Shown: piece by piece, positions 14,631 through 22,537 of the stretch
How positions within the stretch are numbered: position 1 is the stretch's first letter
Layout of the letters: every line of letters begins with the position of its first letter
Made by a program: the position numbers and the translations under genes
Notes under the pieces: model-generated
What the model saw: the letters and a program-made list of their open reading frames with translations, nothing else
What the model was told of the DNA's origin: nothing
Database searches by the model: none
Assembly: GCA_028279505.1 (NCBI GenBank)
Contig: JANQNP010000117.1
Coordinates: 1 to 33,226 of the forward strand
DNA from: Dehalococcoidia bacterium
GTDB taxonomy: Bacteria > Chloroflexota > Dehalococcoidia > UBA2979
Length of the DNA: 33,226 nucleotides
Direction: 5' to 3'

Positions 14631-15719
14631 TCAGCTCCGGATGCGAACGACGGCGCCTTCCGAGTACTCGTTGATCTTCGTCTGCTCCCAGAATGCGTCC
14701 TCGAGCGACCCGAAGCGGTCGTCGAGCGGAATCCCGATCGCATCCGCGACGCGATTGATGCCGTCGAACCCGGACGCGACGCCGATCGCGCGGACGAACC
14801 CGGCCTCCCCCAGCAACTCGATGCCGCGCGCCTGCAGCGCACGCACGTCCTCGGGGCGTCGCTTCACGACGGCCTCGGTAACTTCGAGGAGGTAGCTACC
14901 GTGGGGCACGCCGCCGTCGGATTCCACTTGCCGGGTCACTGCACCGAGTTCGTAGCTCTGGTCCCGCTCGTCGCCGCTCGCACGGAGGGCGTCGGTGTGG
15001 AAGGTCGTTCAGTAGAAGCACTCGTTGAGGGCCGACGTCCTCGATGCCACGAACTCGATCTGTGACCGCCCGAACTTATGCTCGGGCTGCGCCGTCCACG
15101 GCCGATAATGCGGCCCGAATAGCTCCCAGAACTCGTCGACCGCCGACGGCACGAGCGCCAGCGCGCGGCAGATGTTCGGTGCAGGACGGTCGGCGAACCT
15201 CGGATGCGGGTGCTCGTAGTCCATCACCCCGACGTACGCGCCGACGTCGGCGAGCTGATCGTTCCGCTCGAGGCTCGGCGTCCCATGGACGGCCGGCGCG
15301 AGCTCGCGCGGCGCCCCGTCGATCGCCGTTGCGAAGGTATCGGCGATCGTCGAGGTGCCCACCAAGCCCGAGGCCTCAACGTACTGCTCCGGCGTGATGC
15401 CGCTGGCGATCACCTCGTCGAACCATGCGCGCGTCAGGCGGCCCGGGTCGGTCGTCAGCCGATGGACCAACTCCACGAGGCCCGGCGCCAGATCGCTCGC
15501 GGTCGTGTGCTCACCGGCCACCGAGGCCAGCGACAGTGCGGCAGCGCGCTCCGCGCAGAACGCGCACTCACGGGCGGCTCGCGATTCCTCGACGATCGCG
15601 CGCCGGGTGGCGCCATCGAACCAGCTCGCTGCCTGGACGAATCCGGCGAGCGCCGCCTCGTGCACCTCGGTGAACTCGTCGGGAACGGGTAGCGTCGTAG
15701 GCTCGGCGGGCGCGGTCAT
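14631..15719 (-). CDS. AhpD-like peroxidase-related selenoprotein (in-frame TGA = Sec)
   Basis: A 362-residue reading frame containing one TGA (15011-15009) at residue 237. It has two AhpD/carboxymuconolactone-decarboxylase-like halves. The first carries ARECAFCAERAAALS (C52-x2-C55) followed by VHRLTTDPGRLTRAWF. The second carries SALNECFY-U-TTFHTDALR, that is C234-x2-U237-x3-H241. This reproduces the AhpD redox motif C-x2-C-x3-H, with the second, catalytic Cys replaced by selenocysteine. After the TGA the frame is open for another 125 codons with consistent protein-like content (for example LGEAGFVRAIGVASGFDGIN) and ends at TGA-free codon TAG/TAA-type stop at 14631. A stem-loop of bacterial SECIS type follows the TGA. 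The start has AGGAGG 5 nt upstream. Predicted role: thiol/selenol-dependent peroxide or redox chemistry. The alternative, a nonsense-broken gene, is unlikely given the exact position. Confidence 0.82.
14969..14994 (-). promoter_or_regulatory. candidate bacterial SECIS element
   Basis: On the minus strand, GCC (14990-14988) pairs with GGC (14975-14973), and CTC (14987-14985) pairs with GAG (14979-14977) with one bulged C (14976). The apical loop is CGTGC (14984-14980). Three further outer pairs (14991/14972, 14993/14970, 14994/14969) surround one mismatch. The loop begins 24 nt after the TGA and has G at position two followed by U. Both features fit the published bacterial SECIS pattern: a loop 16-37 nt from UGA with an early G and a GU. 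Confidence 0.6.
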
Positions 15720-15770
15720 CTGTGCCTCCTCGATCGGCCGCAGTCTAGCCGAACACGATGCGATGAGGCC

Positions 15771-16814
15771 CTATCCGAAGAGCAGTCCACGCTCGGCGAG
15801 CCGTTCGACGGACGCCGTACAGCTATCGAACATCTGCCCAAACGGCAGGTCGCTGGCCGAGAACCATTCGAGTTCAGGGAACTCCGCCGTGGGTGTCGGC
15901 TCACCCGGTGCCTCGCCATGGAACGCGACCTCGATGTGACGCGAGCCGTTGTAGATGGAGATCAGCCCGCGGACCTCACCGCGGAGGCCGGTTTCCTCGA
16001 AGAGCTCGCGCTGGGCAGTCTCCTCGATCGTTTCGCCCAGTTCGGCAAAGCCGGCGGGACCTGCCCACATGCCATAGCCGGGGCGGCTCTCGATGCCGCG
16101 ACGCCCCAGGAGCACCCGACCCTCTCGGATCACCAGCAGACTCGCGCCCGCACCGGGGTTCTGCCAGAGCGGACGGGTGCAGGTCGTGCAGACGCCATGC
16201 CCCGGTTCGTTGTCGGTGGCGGCACGTAGCGTTCCACCACACCGCAGGCAGTGGGCGGGGAGCTCGATTGGAGCCGGTGTCCCACTGTGACGCACCTCAT
16301 GGGGATGCGCCGGCGGCGCTTCGATCCCCTCAGCGATCAGCGCCTTTAGCGCTTGCGTCGTCGTCTCGAACGCGATCTCGTCCCAGGGGATGCGCTCGGG
16401 CGCGAACCACCCGACCTCGGTCGCCTCCGCGCCAGGCACCGGCTCGCCGTCTGCCTCACCGCGGAAGGCGATCACCAGGTGCCCCTCCTCGACCATCGAG
16501 GACGGCGATCCGACGATGCCGGTGATCCGCGGCTCGAGCCCAACCTCCTCCCACGTTTCGCGTCGGGCGGCCTCCTCGATCGTTTCGCCACGCTCGACGA
16601 AGCCGCCGGGGAACGCCCAGTAGCCCGCTCGCGGCTCGATGGCGCGCCGGGTGAGCAGGACCTTGCCGTCGCGAACGATCAGGACGCCGGCAACCGGGAT
16701 CGGGTTGTTGAACTCGAGATTGCCGCAGGCCGGGCACTCGCCGTGCGACGGCTCCCGCTCGAACGGCGCGAGCCGCGTTCCGCAGCGACCGCAGTGACCG
16801 AGGTCCAACACCAT
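15771..16814 (-). CDS. tandem Nudix hydrolase with two zinc ribbons
   Basis: A 347-residue internal duplication, each half consisting of a C-x2-C...C-x2-C zinc ribbon followed by a Nudix domain. The ribbons use C8/C11/C27/C30 and C189/C192/C209/C212. The Nudix boxes (G-x5-E-x7-RE-x2-EE-x-G) start at G71 ([16 protein letters not shown], then TWEEVGL) and G255 ([16 protein letters not shown], then LFEETGL). All catalytic glutamates are present in both, so both halves should bind Mg2+ and cut nucleoside-diphosphate-linked substrates. The ribbon-Nudix order resembles NudC/NADH pyrophosphatase-like proteins. GAGGA precedes the ATG. It lies 15 bp after the MDR gene and 51 bp before the selenoprotein gene, suggesting an operon. 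Confidence 0.9.
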   Translation of the reverse strand: MVLDLGHCGRCGTRLAPFEREPSHGECPACGNLEFNNPIPVAGVLIVRDGKVLLTRRAIEPRAGYWAFPGGFVERGETIEEAARRETWEEVGLEPRITGIVGSPSSMVEEGHLVIAFRGEADGEPVPGAEATEVGWFAPERIPWDEIAFETTTQALKALIAEGIEAPPAHPHEVRHSGTPAPIELPAHCLRCGGTLRAATDNEPGHGVCTTCTRPLWQNPGAGASLLVIREGRVLLGRRGIESRPGYGMWAGPAGFAELGETIEETAQRELFEETGLRGEVRGLISIYNGSRHIEVAFHGEAPGEPTPTAEFPELEWFSASDLPFGQMFDSCTASVERLAERGLLFG

Positions 16815-16829
16815 CGCCGTCCTCGGAGG

Positions 16830-17804
16830 CTACGGCACCAGCACGACGCGGCCGAAGGCCCGCCGGCTCTCGATGTACTCGTGCGCGGCCTGCGCCTCCG
16901 CCAGCGGGAAGCGCCGGTCGATCACGGCCCGCAGCTCGCCCGTCGCAACGTCAGCGAGGTCGCGCGCGATCATGTCGTAGGCGCGCGGGCCACGGTGCGG
17001 CTCGAGCTCAGCGCCGAGGTAGACGCCGGTCAACGACCGGTTGCCCTGCGAGAGTCCGCCGACGTCTACGCCGCGACCGTCCGAGCGGCTGACGTTCCCG
17101 ACGGTGATCGCCCGTCCGCGGTATCCGAGGACGGCCAGGCTCCCCTGCAATACTTCGCCACCCACGGAGTCGACGACGAGGTCGCAACCTCGGCCGTCGG
17201 TCAGGTTCATCACCTCGCGGACGACGTCGCCGGATCGGTAGTTCACCGGGTGGTCGAGCCCGTACTCCTTCAGCCGTTCGAGCTTCTCGTCGCTCGACGA
17301 GGTGCCGATCACGGTCGCGCCCGCGCGCTTCGCGAGCTGGACACCGGCGAGGCCCACGCCGCTCGTCGCCGCCTGGATCAGCACCGTCTCGCCAGCCTGC
17401 AGGCGGCCGAACTCGAAGAGGCAGTCGTCGGCCGTGCCGAACGGAATCGGGACGCAGGCCGCCTCCTCGGTCGACAAGCCGTCAGGAATCAGCCACGAGG
17501 AGTGTGACGGCACGGAGCGCAGCTCCGCATGCGAGCCAAACGGCGAGACGGTGACGACCCGCTGGCCGACGGCGCGATCGGTGACCTCGGCGCCGACCTC
17601 GATGATCTCGCCGGCAGCCTGATAGCCGACGACGTGCGGCGTGGTCGCGAGCACCCCGCCCGCGCGGGAGAGGACGTCGCCACCCTCGATGCTGACCGCC
17701 TCCACTCGGATCACGATGCCGCGGGGGTGGCAGGTCGGGTCCGGGACGTCCTCGTAGCGGAAGACCTCCGGGCCGCCGGTTTCGTAGTAGACCGCTGCCT
17801 TCAT
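16830..17804 (-). CDS. zinc-free MDR, quinone oxidoreductase (QOR)-like
   Basis: A 324-residue medium-chain dehydrogenase/reductase. The N-terminal GroES-like domain has MKAAVYYETGGPEVFRYEDV and GYQAAGEIIEVGAEV with VGQRV. The Rossmann domain has the nucleotide motif ATSGVGLAGVQLAKRAGATV (about residues 145-165) and GCDLVVDSVGGEVL. The structural-zinc cysteines and catalytic zinc ligands of alcohol dehydrogenases are absent, as in NADPH:quinone reductases. GAAGGG precedes the ATG. It lies 17 bp downstream of the Gfo/Idh/MocA gene. It probably reduces a quinone or an enone/enal with NADPH; the natural substrate is unknown. Confidence 0.9.
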   Translation of the reverse strand: MKAAVYYETGGPEVFRYEDVPDPTCHPRGIVIRVEAVSIEGGDVLSRAGGVLATTPHVVGYQAAGEIIEVGAEVTDRAVGQRVVTVSPFGSHAELRSVPSHSSWLIPDGLSTEEAACVPIPFGTADDCLFEFGRLQAGETVLIQAATSGVGLAGVQLAKRAGATVIGTSSSDEKLERLKEYGLDHPVNYRSGDVVREVMNLTDGRGCDLVVDSVGGEVLQGSLAVLGYRGRAITVGNVSRSDGRGVDVGGLSQGNRSLTGVYLGAELEPHRGPRAYDMIARDLADVATGELRAVIDRRFPLAEAQAAHEYIESRRAFGRVVLVP

Positions 17805-17821
17805 CGTGGACCCTTCGTCAG

Positions 17822-18934
17822 CTAGTCGTTTCGGCCGTAGTCGTTCAGTATCTCCGCGAGTTCGACGGGCCGGCGCTCGGCGACTGAGCGTTCGCCTGCC
17901 TGGCCGACCGCGACGGCCATGAGGCCGTCGTGCACGGTCACTTCGACGGGCGCCTCACCTCGGATGGCGCGCTGGAAGGCGACGTGCTCGTAGTAGGTTG
18001 CACCGTGGTGAGTGCCGACGGCCATCGCCGTCTCATCGACCTCGATCGGGACGCGCTGCAACCGGCGTTCGTCGCGGCGCACCCGAGGGTGAGTCGGCTG
18101 CTCCCGCTCGCCGATCCAGACGACGCCCTCGGGCTGGGCGACCTCGACCTGACCAGCCACACCGCTCACGACGATCTCGGTCTGGTGCCTCGACTGCTCG
18201 GCGAACATGCAGAGGTCGAGCATCGCTCGCTCGCCTCCGGCGAAATCGACGATCACGTAGGCGTTGTCGATGATGTCCGGCTGTTCGCCGTCGTAGCGCT
18301 CATCGAGGTGGTTCACATCCATCGCCCCGGACGCGAACACGCTGACCGGTTCGCTCTGGATGATGTGTCGCATCAGGTCGAAGAAGTGACAGCACTTCTC
18401 CACGAGTGTGCCCCCGGTATTCCTCGAGAACCGGTTCCAGTCGCCGACCTTCGGGAGGAACGGGAACCGGTGCTCGCGAATGCTGACCATCCGCACGTCG
18501 CCCGTGGCGCCGCCGCGCACCTCGTCGATCAAGCGCGCCACCGGCGGGCTGTAGCGGTACTCCATACCGACCCACGCCGCGGCCGGATACCCCTCGAGGG
18601 CTGCCTCCAGCTCACGGCAGTGCGCGACTGTCGTGGCGAACGGCTTCTCGATCAAGAGCGGCAGCTCGCTGCGCGCCGCGCGCGCTACGACCTCGCGGTG
18701 CGTGTGGTTTGGGGTCGCGATCACGAGCGCGTCGAGGTCGTCGCGGGCGAGCAACGCATCGAGGTCGTTGTGGATGCCCACCTCGGGCTCGACCTCACGC
18801 GCTGCCTCGATCGACGGCCCGTGCGGATCGGTGATCGCGACCACCTCCGAGGTGGGGATCGCGGCGATGTTCCGCATGTGCTCGCGGCCCATCATCCCGG
18901 CGCCGACCACGCCGAACCGCAGTACCTCGGACAT
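17822..18934 (-). CDS. Gfo/Idh/MocA family oxidoreductase
   Basis: A 370-residue NAD(P)-dependent sugar or cyclitol dehydrogenase. The Rossmann fold opens with FGVVGAGMMGREHMRNIAAI (residues 6-25), followed by VIATPNHTH and the family-defining EKP motif (LLIEKPFATT, catalytic Lys). In the C-terminal domain GGTLVEKCCHFFDLMRHII supplies the conserved G-x-L-x-D/E...H-x2-D pattern (H-FFD). It is the first gene of the four-gene minus-strand run and diverges from the glycosidase gene across 129 bp, so the two may serve one carbohydrate pathway. The ribosome binding site is weak (GGGGGCG). The sugar cannot be named. Confidence 0.92.
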   Translation of the reverse strand: MSEVLRFGVVGAGMMGREHMRNIAAIPTSEVVAITDPHGPSIEAAREVEPEVGIHNDLDALLARDDLDALVIATPNHTHREVVARAARSELPLLIEKPFATTVAHCRELEAALEGYPAAAWVGMEYRYSPPVARLIDEVRGGATGDVRMVSIREHRFPFLPKVGDWNRFSRNTGGTLVEKCCHFFDLMRHIIQSEPVSVFASGAMDVNHLDERYDGEQPDIIDNAYVIVDFAGGERAMLDLCMFAEQSRHQTEIVVSGVAGQVEVAQPEGVVWIGEREQPTHPRVRRDERRLQRVPIEVDETAMAVGTHHGATYYEHVAFQRAIRGEAPVEVTVHDGLMAVAVGQAGERSVAERRPVELAEILNDYGRND

Positions 18935-19063
18935 CTCGCCCCCGCCGCTGCCGCGCGCGACGCCGAGCGTATCAGCCGTCCCGCGCTCGCTCCTCGCCGA
19001 GGCGAAGCGGCGCTACGATCCGCGCTGCCGCGATCCCCCGCCCGAGGCGACGAGAGGACCACC

Positions 19064-20587
19064 GTGACCGCAGCGATCGAGCGCACCGCACACGGACATC
19101 AGCTCACCGTCGACGGGCAGCCGTTCATCATGCTCGGCGCGCAGGTCCACAACTCGAGCGCATGGCCGAAGCGCCTCCCAGTGATCTGGCCGCAGCTCGA
19201 GGAGCTAGGAGTGAACACCCTCGAGATCCCGGTCTACTGGCAGCAGGTGGAGCCGGCTCCGGGCGAGTTCGACTTCAGCCACGTCGACGCGATCGTCCTC
19301 GGCGCGCGCGAACGAGGACTGCGGGTGGTGCTGCTCTGGTTCGGGACCTGGAAGAACGGCGTCAACGACTTCGTCCCGGACTGGGTCAAGAATGACCCCA
19401 TCACGTACCCGCTCATGCAGAACCGCGCCGGCGCGCCCGTCCGCGTGATGTCGCCGCACGCCGAGGCGACCCGCGACGCCGACGCACGTGCGTTCGCCGC
19501 GTTCATGGAGCACCTCAGACGCCTCGATGGCGATGACGGCACCGTGCTGATGGTGCAGGTGCAGAACGAGCCCGGATCGCTGTTCACCGACCGCGACCAC
19601 TCCCCAGCTGCGAACGCGCTCTTCGAGGAGGGCGCGCCCTCGGAGTTGACGAGTGCCCTCGAAGTGTCGAGCGGCGGCTGGCACGAGGCTTTCCCCGGCC
19701 ACGGGCACGAGGCGTTCCAGGCGTACGCGGTCGCTCGTTACGTCAATCAAGTTGCCGAGGTCGGACGAGCCGCTTATGACGTGCCGCTGTCGGTCAACGT
19801 CTGGCTCAAGGAGAAGAAGGCGTTCCAGCGGGCCGGCGAGGAGTATCCGAGCGGCGTCCCCGTCAGCCACATGCTCGATCTCTGGAAGCACGCCGCCCCA
19901 TCGATCGACGTGATCGCGCCGGACGTTTATGTCCTGGATTATGCCGGCTACCGCGACATCTGCTCGAAGTATGGCCGTGACGACAACGCGCTCCTGATCC
20001 CGGAAACCGGCTGGTCGCAGGCGTTCGCGGGCTACCTGTTCTACGCACTGGAGGCGGGCGCAATCGGCTGGGCGCCGTTCGGCGTCGACGATCCCGAGGG
20101 CGGCACGGAGTTGCGCCCCGGCATCGAGGCGGTGCGCGACTCGTTTCGGCTGCTCGCCCCCGCCGTCGGCGAGCTGTCCGCCTTGCAGGCGCGAGGCACG
20201 CTGCGCGCGGCCGTCGAGCAGCAGTTCCTCACGAACGAGCTGATGCGTTTCGAGGGGTTCGAAGCCCTCGCCGAGTTCGGCCGCCTCGACTACGGGTACG
20301 GCGGGCTCGCCCCGCGCGGCACGCGCGAGCAGAGCGGCCGCATCCTCGTTGGGGAGCGGACTCCGGGTGAGTTCTTCGCCGCGGGTTTCGACGGACGGGT
20401 GACGTTCCGCGCGCTCGGACGCGAGGACGACGCGGTGCAATTCGTCCGCGTCGAACAGGGCCACTTCGAGGACGGCGACTGGGTCGTCGACCGCCTGGTC
20501 AATGGCGACCAGACCTTCTTCGGCCTGCGCTTCCCGCCGAGCGGCGCGAGCTACCGCGCGACCGTGCGGCCGCTGTCGGCGGACTAG
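19064..20587 (+). CDS. GH-A clan glycoside hydrolase (GH35/GH42-like, DUF5597-type)
   Basis: A 507-residue (beta/alpha)8 glycosidase, probably a beta-galactosidase relative. The N-terminal HQLTVDGQPFIMLGAQVHNS and NTLEIPVYWQQVEPAPGEFD are the first barrel strands. The proton donor is E169 in VQVQNEPGS, and the nucleophile is most likely E314 in LLIPETGWS. The C-terminal part (from about residue 400) is a beta domain like those in DUF5597-containing GH35-like enzymes. There is no signal peptide, so it acts on imported oligosaccharides. The start is GTG at 19064 with AGAGGA at 19053-19058; the frame upstream is open to 17930, but that part is antisense to the dehydrogenase gene. Confidence 0.88.
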   Translation: MTAAIERTAHGHQLTVDGQPFIMLGAQVHNSSAWPKRLPVIWPQLEELGVNTLEIPVYWQQVEPAPGEFDFSHVDAIVLGARERGLRVVLLWFGTWKNGVNDFVPDWVKNDPITYPLMQNRAGAPVRVMSPHAEATRDADARAFAAFMEHLRRLDGDDGTVLMVQVQNEPGSLFTDRDHSPAANALFEEGAPSELTSALEVSSGGWHEAFPGHGHEAFQAYAVARYVNQVAEVGRAAYDVPLSVNVWLKEKKAFQRAGEEYPSGVPVSHMLDLWKHAAPSIDVIAPDVYVLDYAGYRDICSKYGRDDNALLIPETGWSQAFAGYLFYALEAGAIGWAPFGVDDPEGGTELRPGIEAVRDSFRLLAPAVGELSALQARGTLRAAVEQQFLTNELMRFEGFEALAEFGRLDYGYGGLAPRGTREQSGRILVGERTPGEFFAAGFDGRVTFRALGREDDAVQFVRVEQGHFEDGDWVVDRLVNGDQTFFGLRFPPSGASYRATVRPLSAD

Positions 20588-20611
20588 CCCTCGGTTGCTG
20601 GAGCGAGCAGC

Positions 20612-22537
20612 CTAGGTCGCCGCGGCCAGCACCGGCATCGGCGCGGCCTCGAGCCGCTTCGGCTCGCGGACGACGGCGCCCGGCGCGACCTCGATGCAGG
20701 CGCCGCAGCGAATGCAGGCCTCGTCGTCGATCGTGCGCGCACCCGCGCTGCCTCGGAAGGCGGCCGTCGGGCAGATCTCGACGGCGTCCTCCACCTTCGG
20801 GTCGTTCGAGTTGGCCACGCGGTAGGTGGTCATCGCCGGGATGGTCAGCGTCTCGTCACGACGTTCGAGGGCGAGCGAGTCGAAGTCCTCGCGGAAGTAC
20901 TGCAACAGGTTGCGCATCGGCTTCGGGCTGAACTGCCCGTGGACGCAGTTCGACTGCTGGAGCATGTCGTCGATGAGCTTGAGATTGACCGCGTCTTCGC
21001 GACGCCCCTCACCGGCCATGATCCGGCGGAAGATCTCCGTCATCCGCTGGTTGCCACCGTGGCAGGTCGTGCAGCGACCGCAGGATTCTTCCTCGACGAA
21101 CACCGAGAGGAACTCGTTGATGATGACGAGGTGGGTGCGGTCGGAGACCCAGACGATCCCGCCCGAGCCCATGATCGCGTCGTACGGAGCGAATGAGGCG
21201 TTCTCGAGGATCAGCGTGTCGATCGACGAGGCAGGAACGAGACTGCCGAGCGGTCCACCGGACTGGATCGCCTTCAGCTCGGCGCCGTCCTTGATGCCGC
21301 CACAGGCCTCGAGGACCTCCTTCATCGGCGCGCCGAACGGAAGCTCCATGAAGCCCGCGTACGGGATGTCGCCCGAGAATGAGTAGAAGCGGGTGCCGGT
21401 CATCGCCTCCGTGCCGTACTCGCGGTACCAGTCGTGGCCCTTCAGCATCAGCAGCGGCGCGTGCGCGAACGTCTCCACGTTGTTGACGTTCGAGGGCTTC
21501 ATGAAGACGCCAACCGCCGCCGGGAACGGCGGACGGATGCGCGGCTGGCCGCGCTGCCCCTGGATCGATGAGATCAGCCCCGTCTCCTCGCCGCAAACGT
21601 AGGAGCCGGCGCCCTTCACGACCTCGAGCTGGAACGACGCGTCGCCCCCGAGGATGTTGTCGCCGATCAGGCCCGCCTCCTCGGCCTGACGGATCGCCTG
21701 CTCTACACGCTCCACCGCGAGCGGGTACTCCTCGCGGATGTAGATGAACCCTCGGAACGACGAGGTGGCGAAGGCGGCGATCGCCATGCCCTCGATCAAC
21801 AGGTGCGGGTCGCCTTCCATCACCACGCGGTTCACCCAGGCGCCGGGGTCGCCCTCGTCGGCGTTGCAGATCATGTAGCGCTCTTCGCCGGGGGCACCGG
21901 CGAGGAAGTTCCACTTCAGGCCGGCCGGGAAGCCACCCCCGCCGCGGCCGCCGTGCGAGGCGTCGATCAGCTCCTGCCGCGCTCCCTCCGGCTCCATGCC
22001 GCGGTAGAGGACGCGCGCGAACGCGCTCCAGCCACCGGTACCGATGTAGTGCTCCATCGACTCGGGGTCGGTGAGCCCAATGCGCGCACCCAGCCGCCGC
22101 TCGCGCGGCTCCTGAGCGAAGAAGGGATGGTCGCGGATGCTCGGGATGTCGCCGCGCTCGCCGGCGAGCACGCCGAGGGCGAGCGATGACGCGGCACCGT
22201 CGCGCCCGGTCGCCTCATCGAGGATTGCGGGCGCCTCGTCCGGTGTGACCGGGCCGTAGATGACGCTCGATCCGTCCGGCCAGGTGATCGTGACCAGCGG
22301 GTTGAGCCACTGCAGGCCGTAGCCGTGGTTGCGACCGATGTCGACGGCCGCGTTGCGGTCGCTGGCCAGCGCCTCGATCGCGGCCTGCGTAGCGGCCGCG
22401 CCGTTCGCGAGAGACGAGGTATCGATCGCGACATCGATGCGCGGTCGCTCGGGAGCGCGCCACGCCTCGTATGCAGCGATCGCCGGGTCGCGGAGCGCTT
22501 CGAAGTTGGCCTGGATCTGCGCCGGATCAGAAGACAG
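20612..22537 (-). CDS. nuoF: NADH dehydrogenase (NuoF/FdsB-like) flavoprotein subunit, CTG start
   Basis: A 641-residue subunit carrying FMN and [4Fe-4S] that oxidises NADH. Residues 1-120 form a thioredoxin-like region (PRIDVAIDTSSLANGAAATQ, LVTITWPDGSSVIYGPVTPD) as in FdsB/HoxF fusions, but without the four cluster cysteines. Then follow the FMN site GGRGGGGFPAGLKW (from about 195), NADH-binding CNADEGDPGAW and GAGSYVCGEETGL. The N3 cluster is SCGRCTTC plus C in QSNCVHG. A C-terminal ferredoxin-like domain has ICPTAAF and CIRCGAC, enough for one [4Fe-4S]. No ATG, GTG or TTG exists in frame before 22171, which would delete the first domain. The CTG at 22537, overlapping nuoE by 11 bp and 7 nt after AGGAAGGA, is the best start. 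Confidence 0.87.
   Translation of the reverse strand: MSSDPAQIQANFEALRDPAIAAYEAWRAPERPRIDVAIDTSSLANGAAATQAAIEALASDRNAAVDIGRNHGYGLQWLNPLVTITWPDGSSVIYGPVTPDEAPAILDEATGRDGAASSLALGVLAGERGDIPSIRDHPFFAQEPRERRLGARIGLTDPESMEHYIGTGGWSAFARVLYRGMEPEGARQELIDASHGGRGGGGFPAGLKWNFLAGAPGEERYMICNADEGDPGAWVNRVVMEGDPHLLIEGMAIAAFATSSFRGFIYIREEYPLAVERVEQAIRQAEEAGLIGDNILGGDASFQLEVVKGAGSYVCGEETGLISSIQGQRGQPRIRPPFPAAVGVFMKPSNVNNVETFAHAPLLMLKGHDWYREYGTEAMTGTRFYSFSGDIPYAGFMELPFGAPMKEVLEACGGIKDGAELKAIQSGGPLGSLVPASSIDTLILENASFAPYDAIMGSGGIVWVSDRTHLVIINEFLSVFVEEESCGRCTTCHGGNQRMTEIFRRIMAGEGRREDAVNLKLIDDMLQQSNCVHGQFSPKPMRNLLQYFREDFDSLALERRDETLTIPAMTTYRVANSNDPKVEDAVEICPTAAFRGSAGARTIDDEACIRCGACIEVAPGAVVREPKRLEAAPMPVLAAAT

Noticed and set aside
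14631..14939. Separate 102-aa gene, or remnant of a gene broken by a stop codon
   Set aside because: It is in the same frame as the upstream AhpD-like sequence, begins only at an internal GTG without a ribosome binding site, and the intervening TGA sits exactly at a catalytic Cys position, so Sec read-through is preferred.
17930..19063. Upstream open extension (378 codons) of the glycosidase frame
   Set aside because: It is antisense to the dehydrogenase gene, is His/Arg/Asp-rich without family features, and the ribosome binding site and family N-terminus put the start at GTG 19064.
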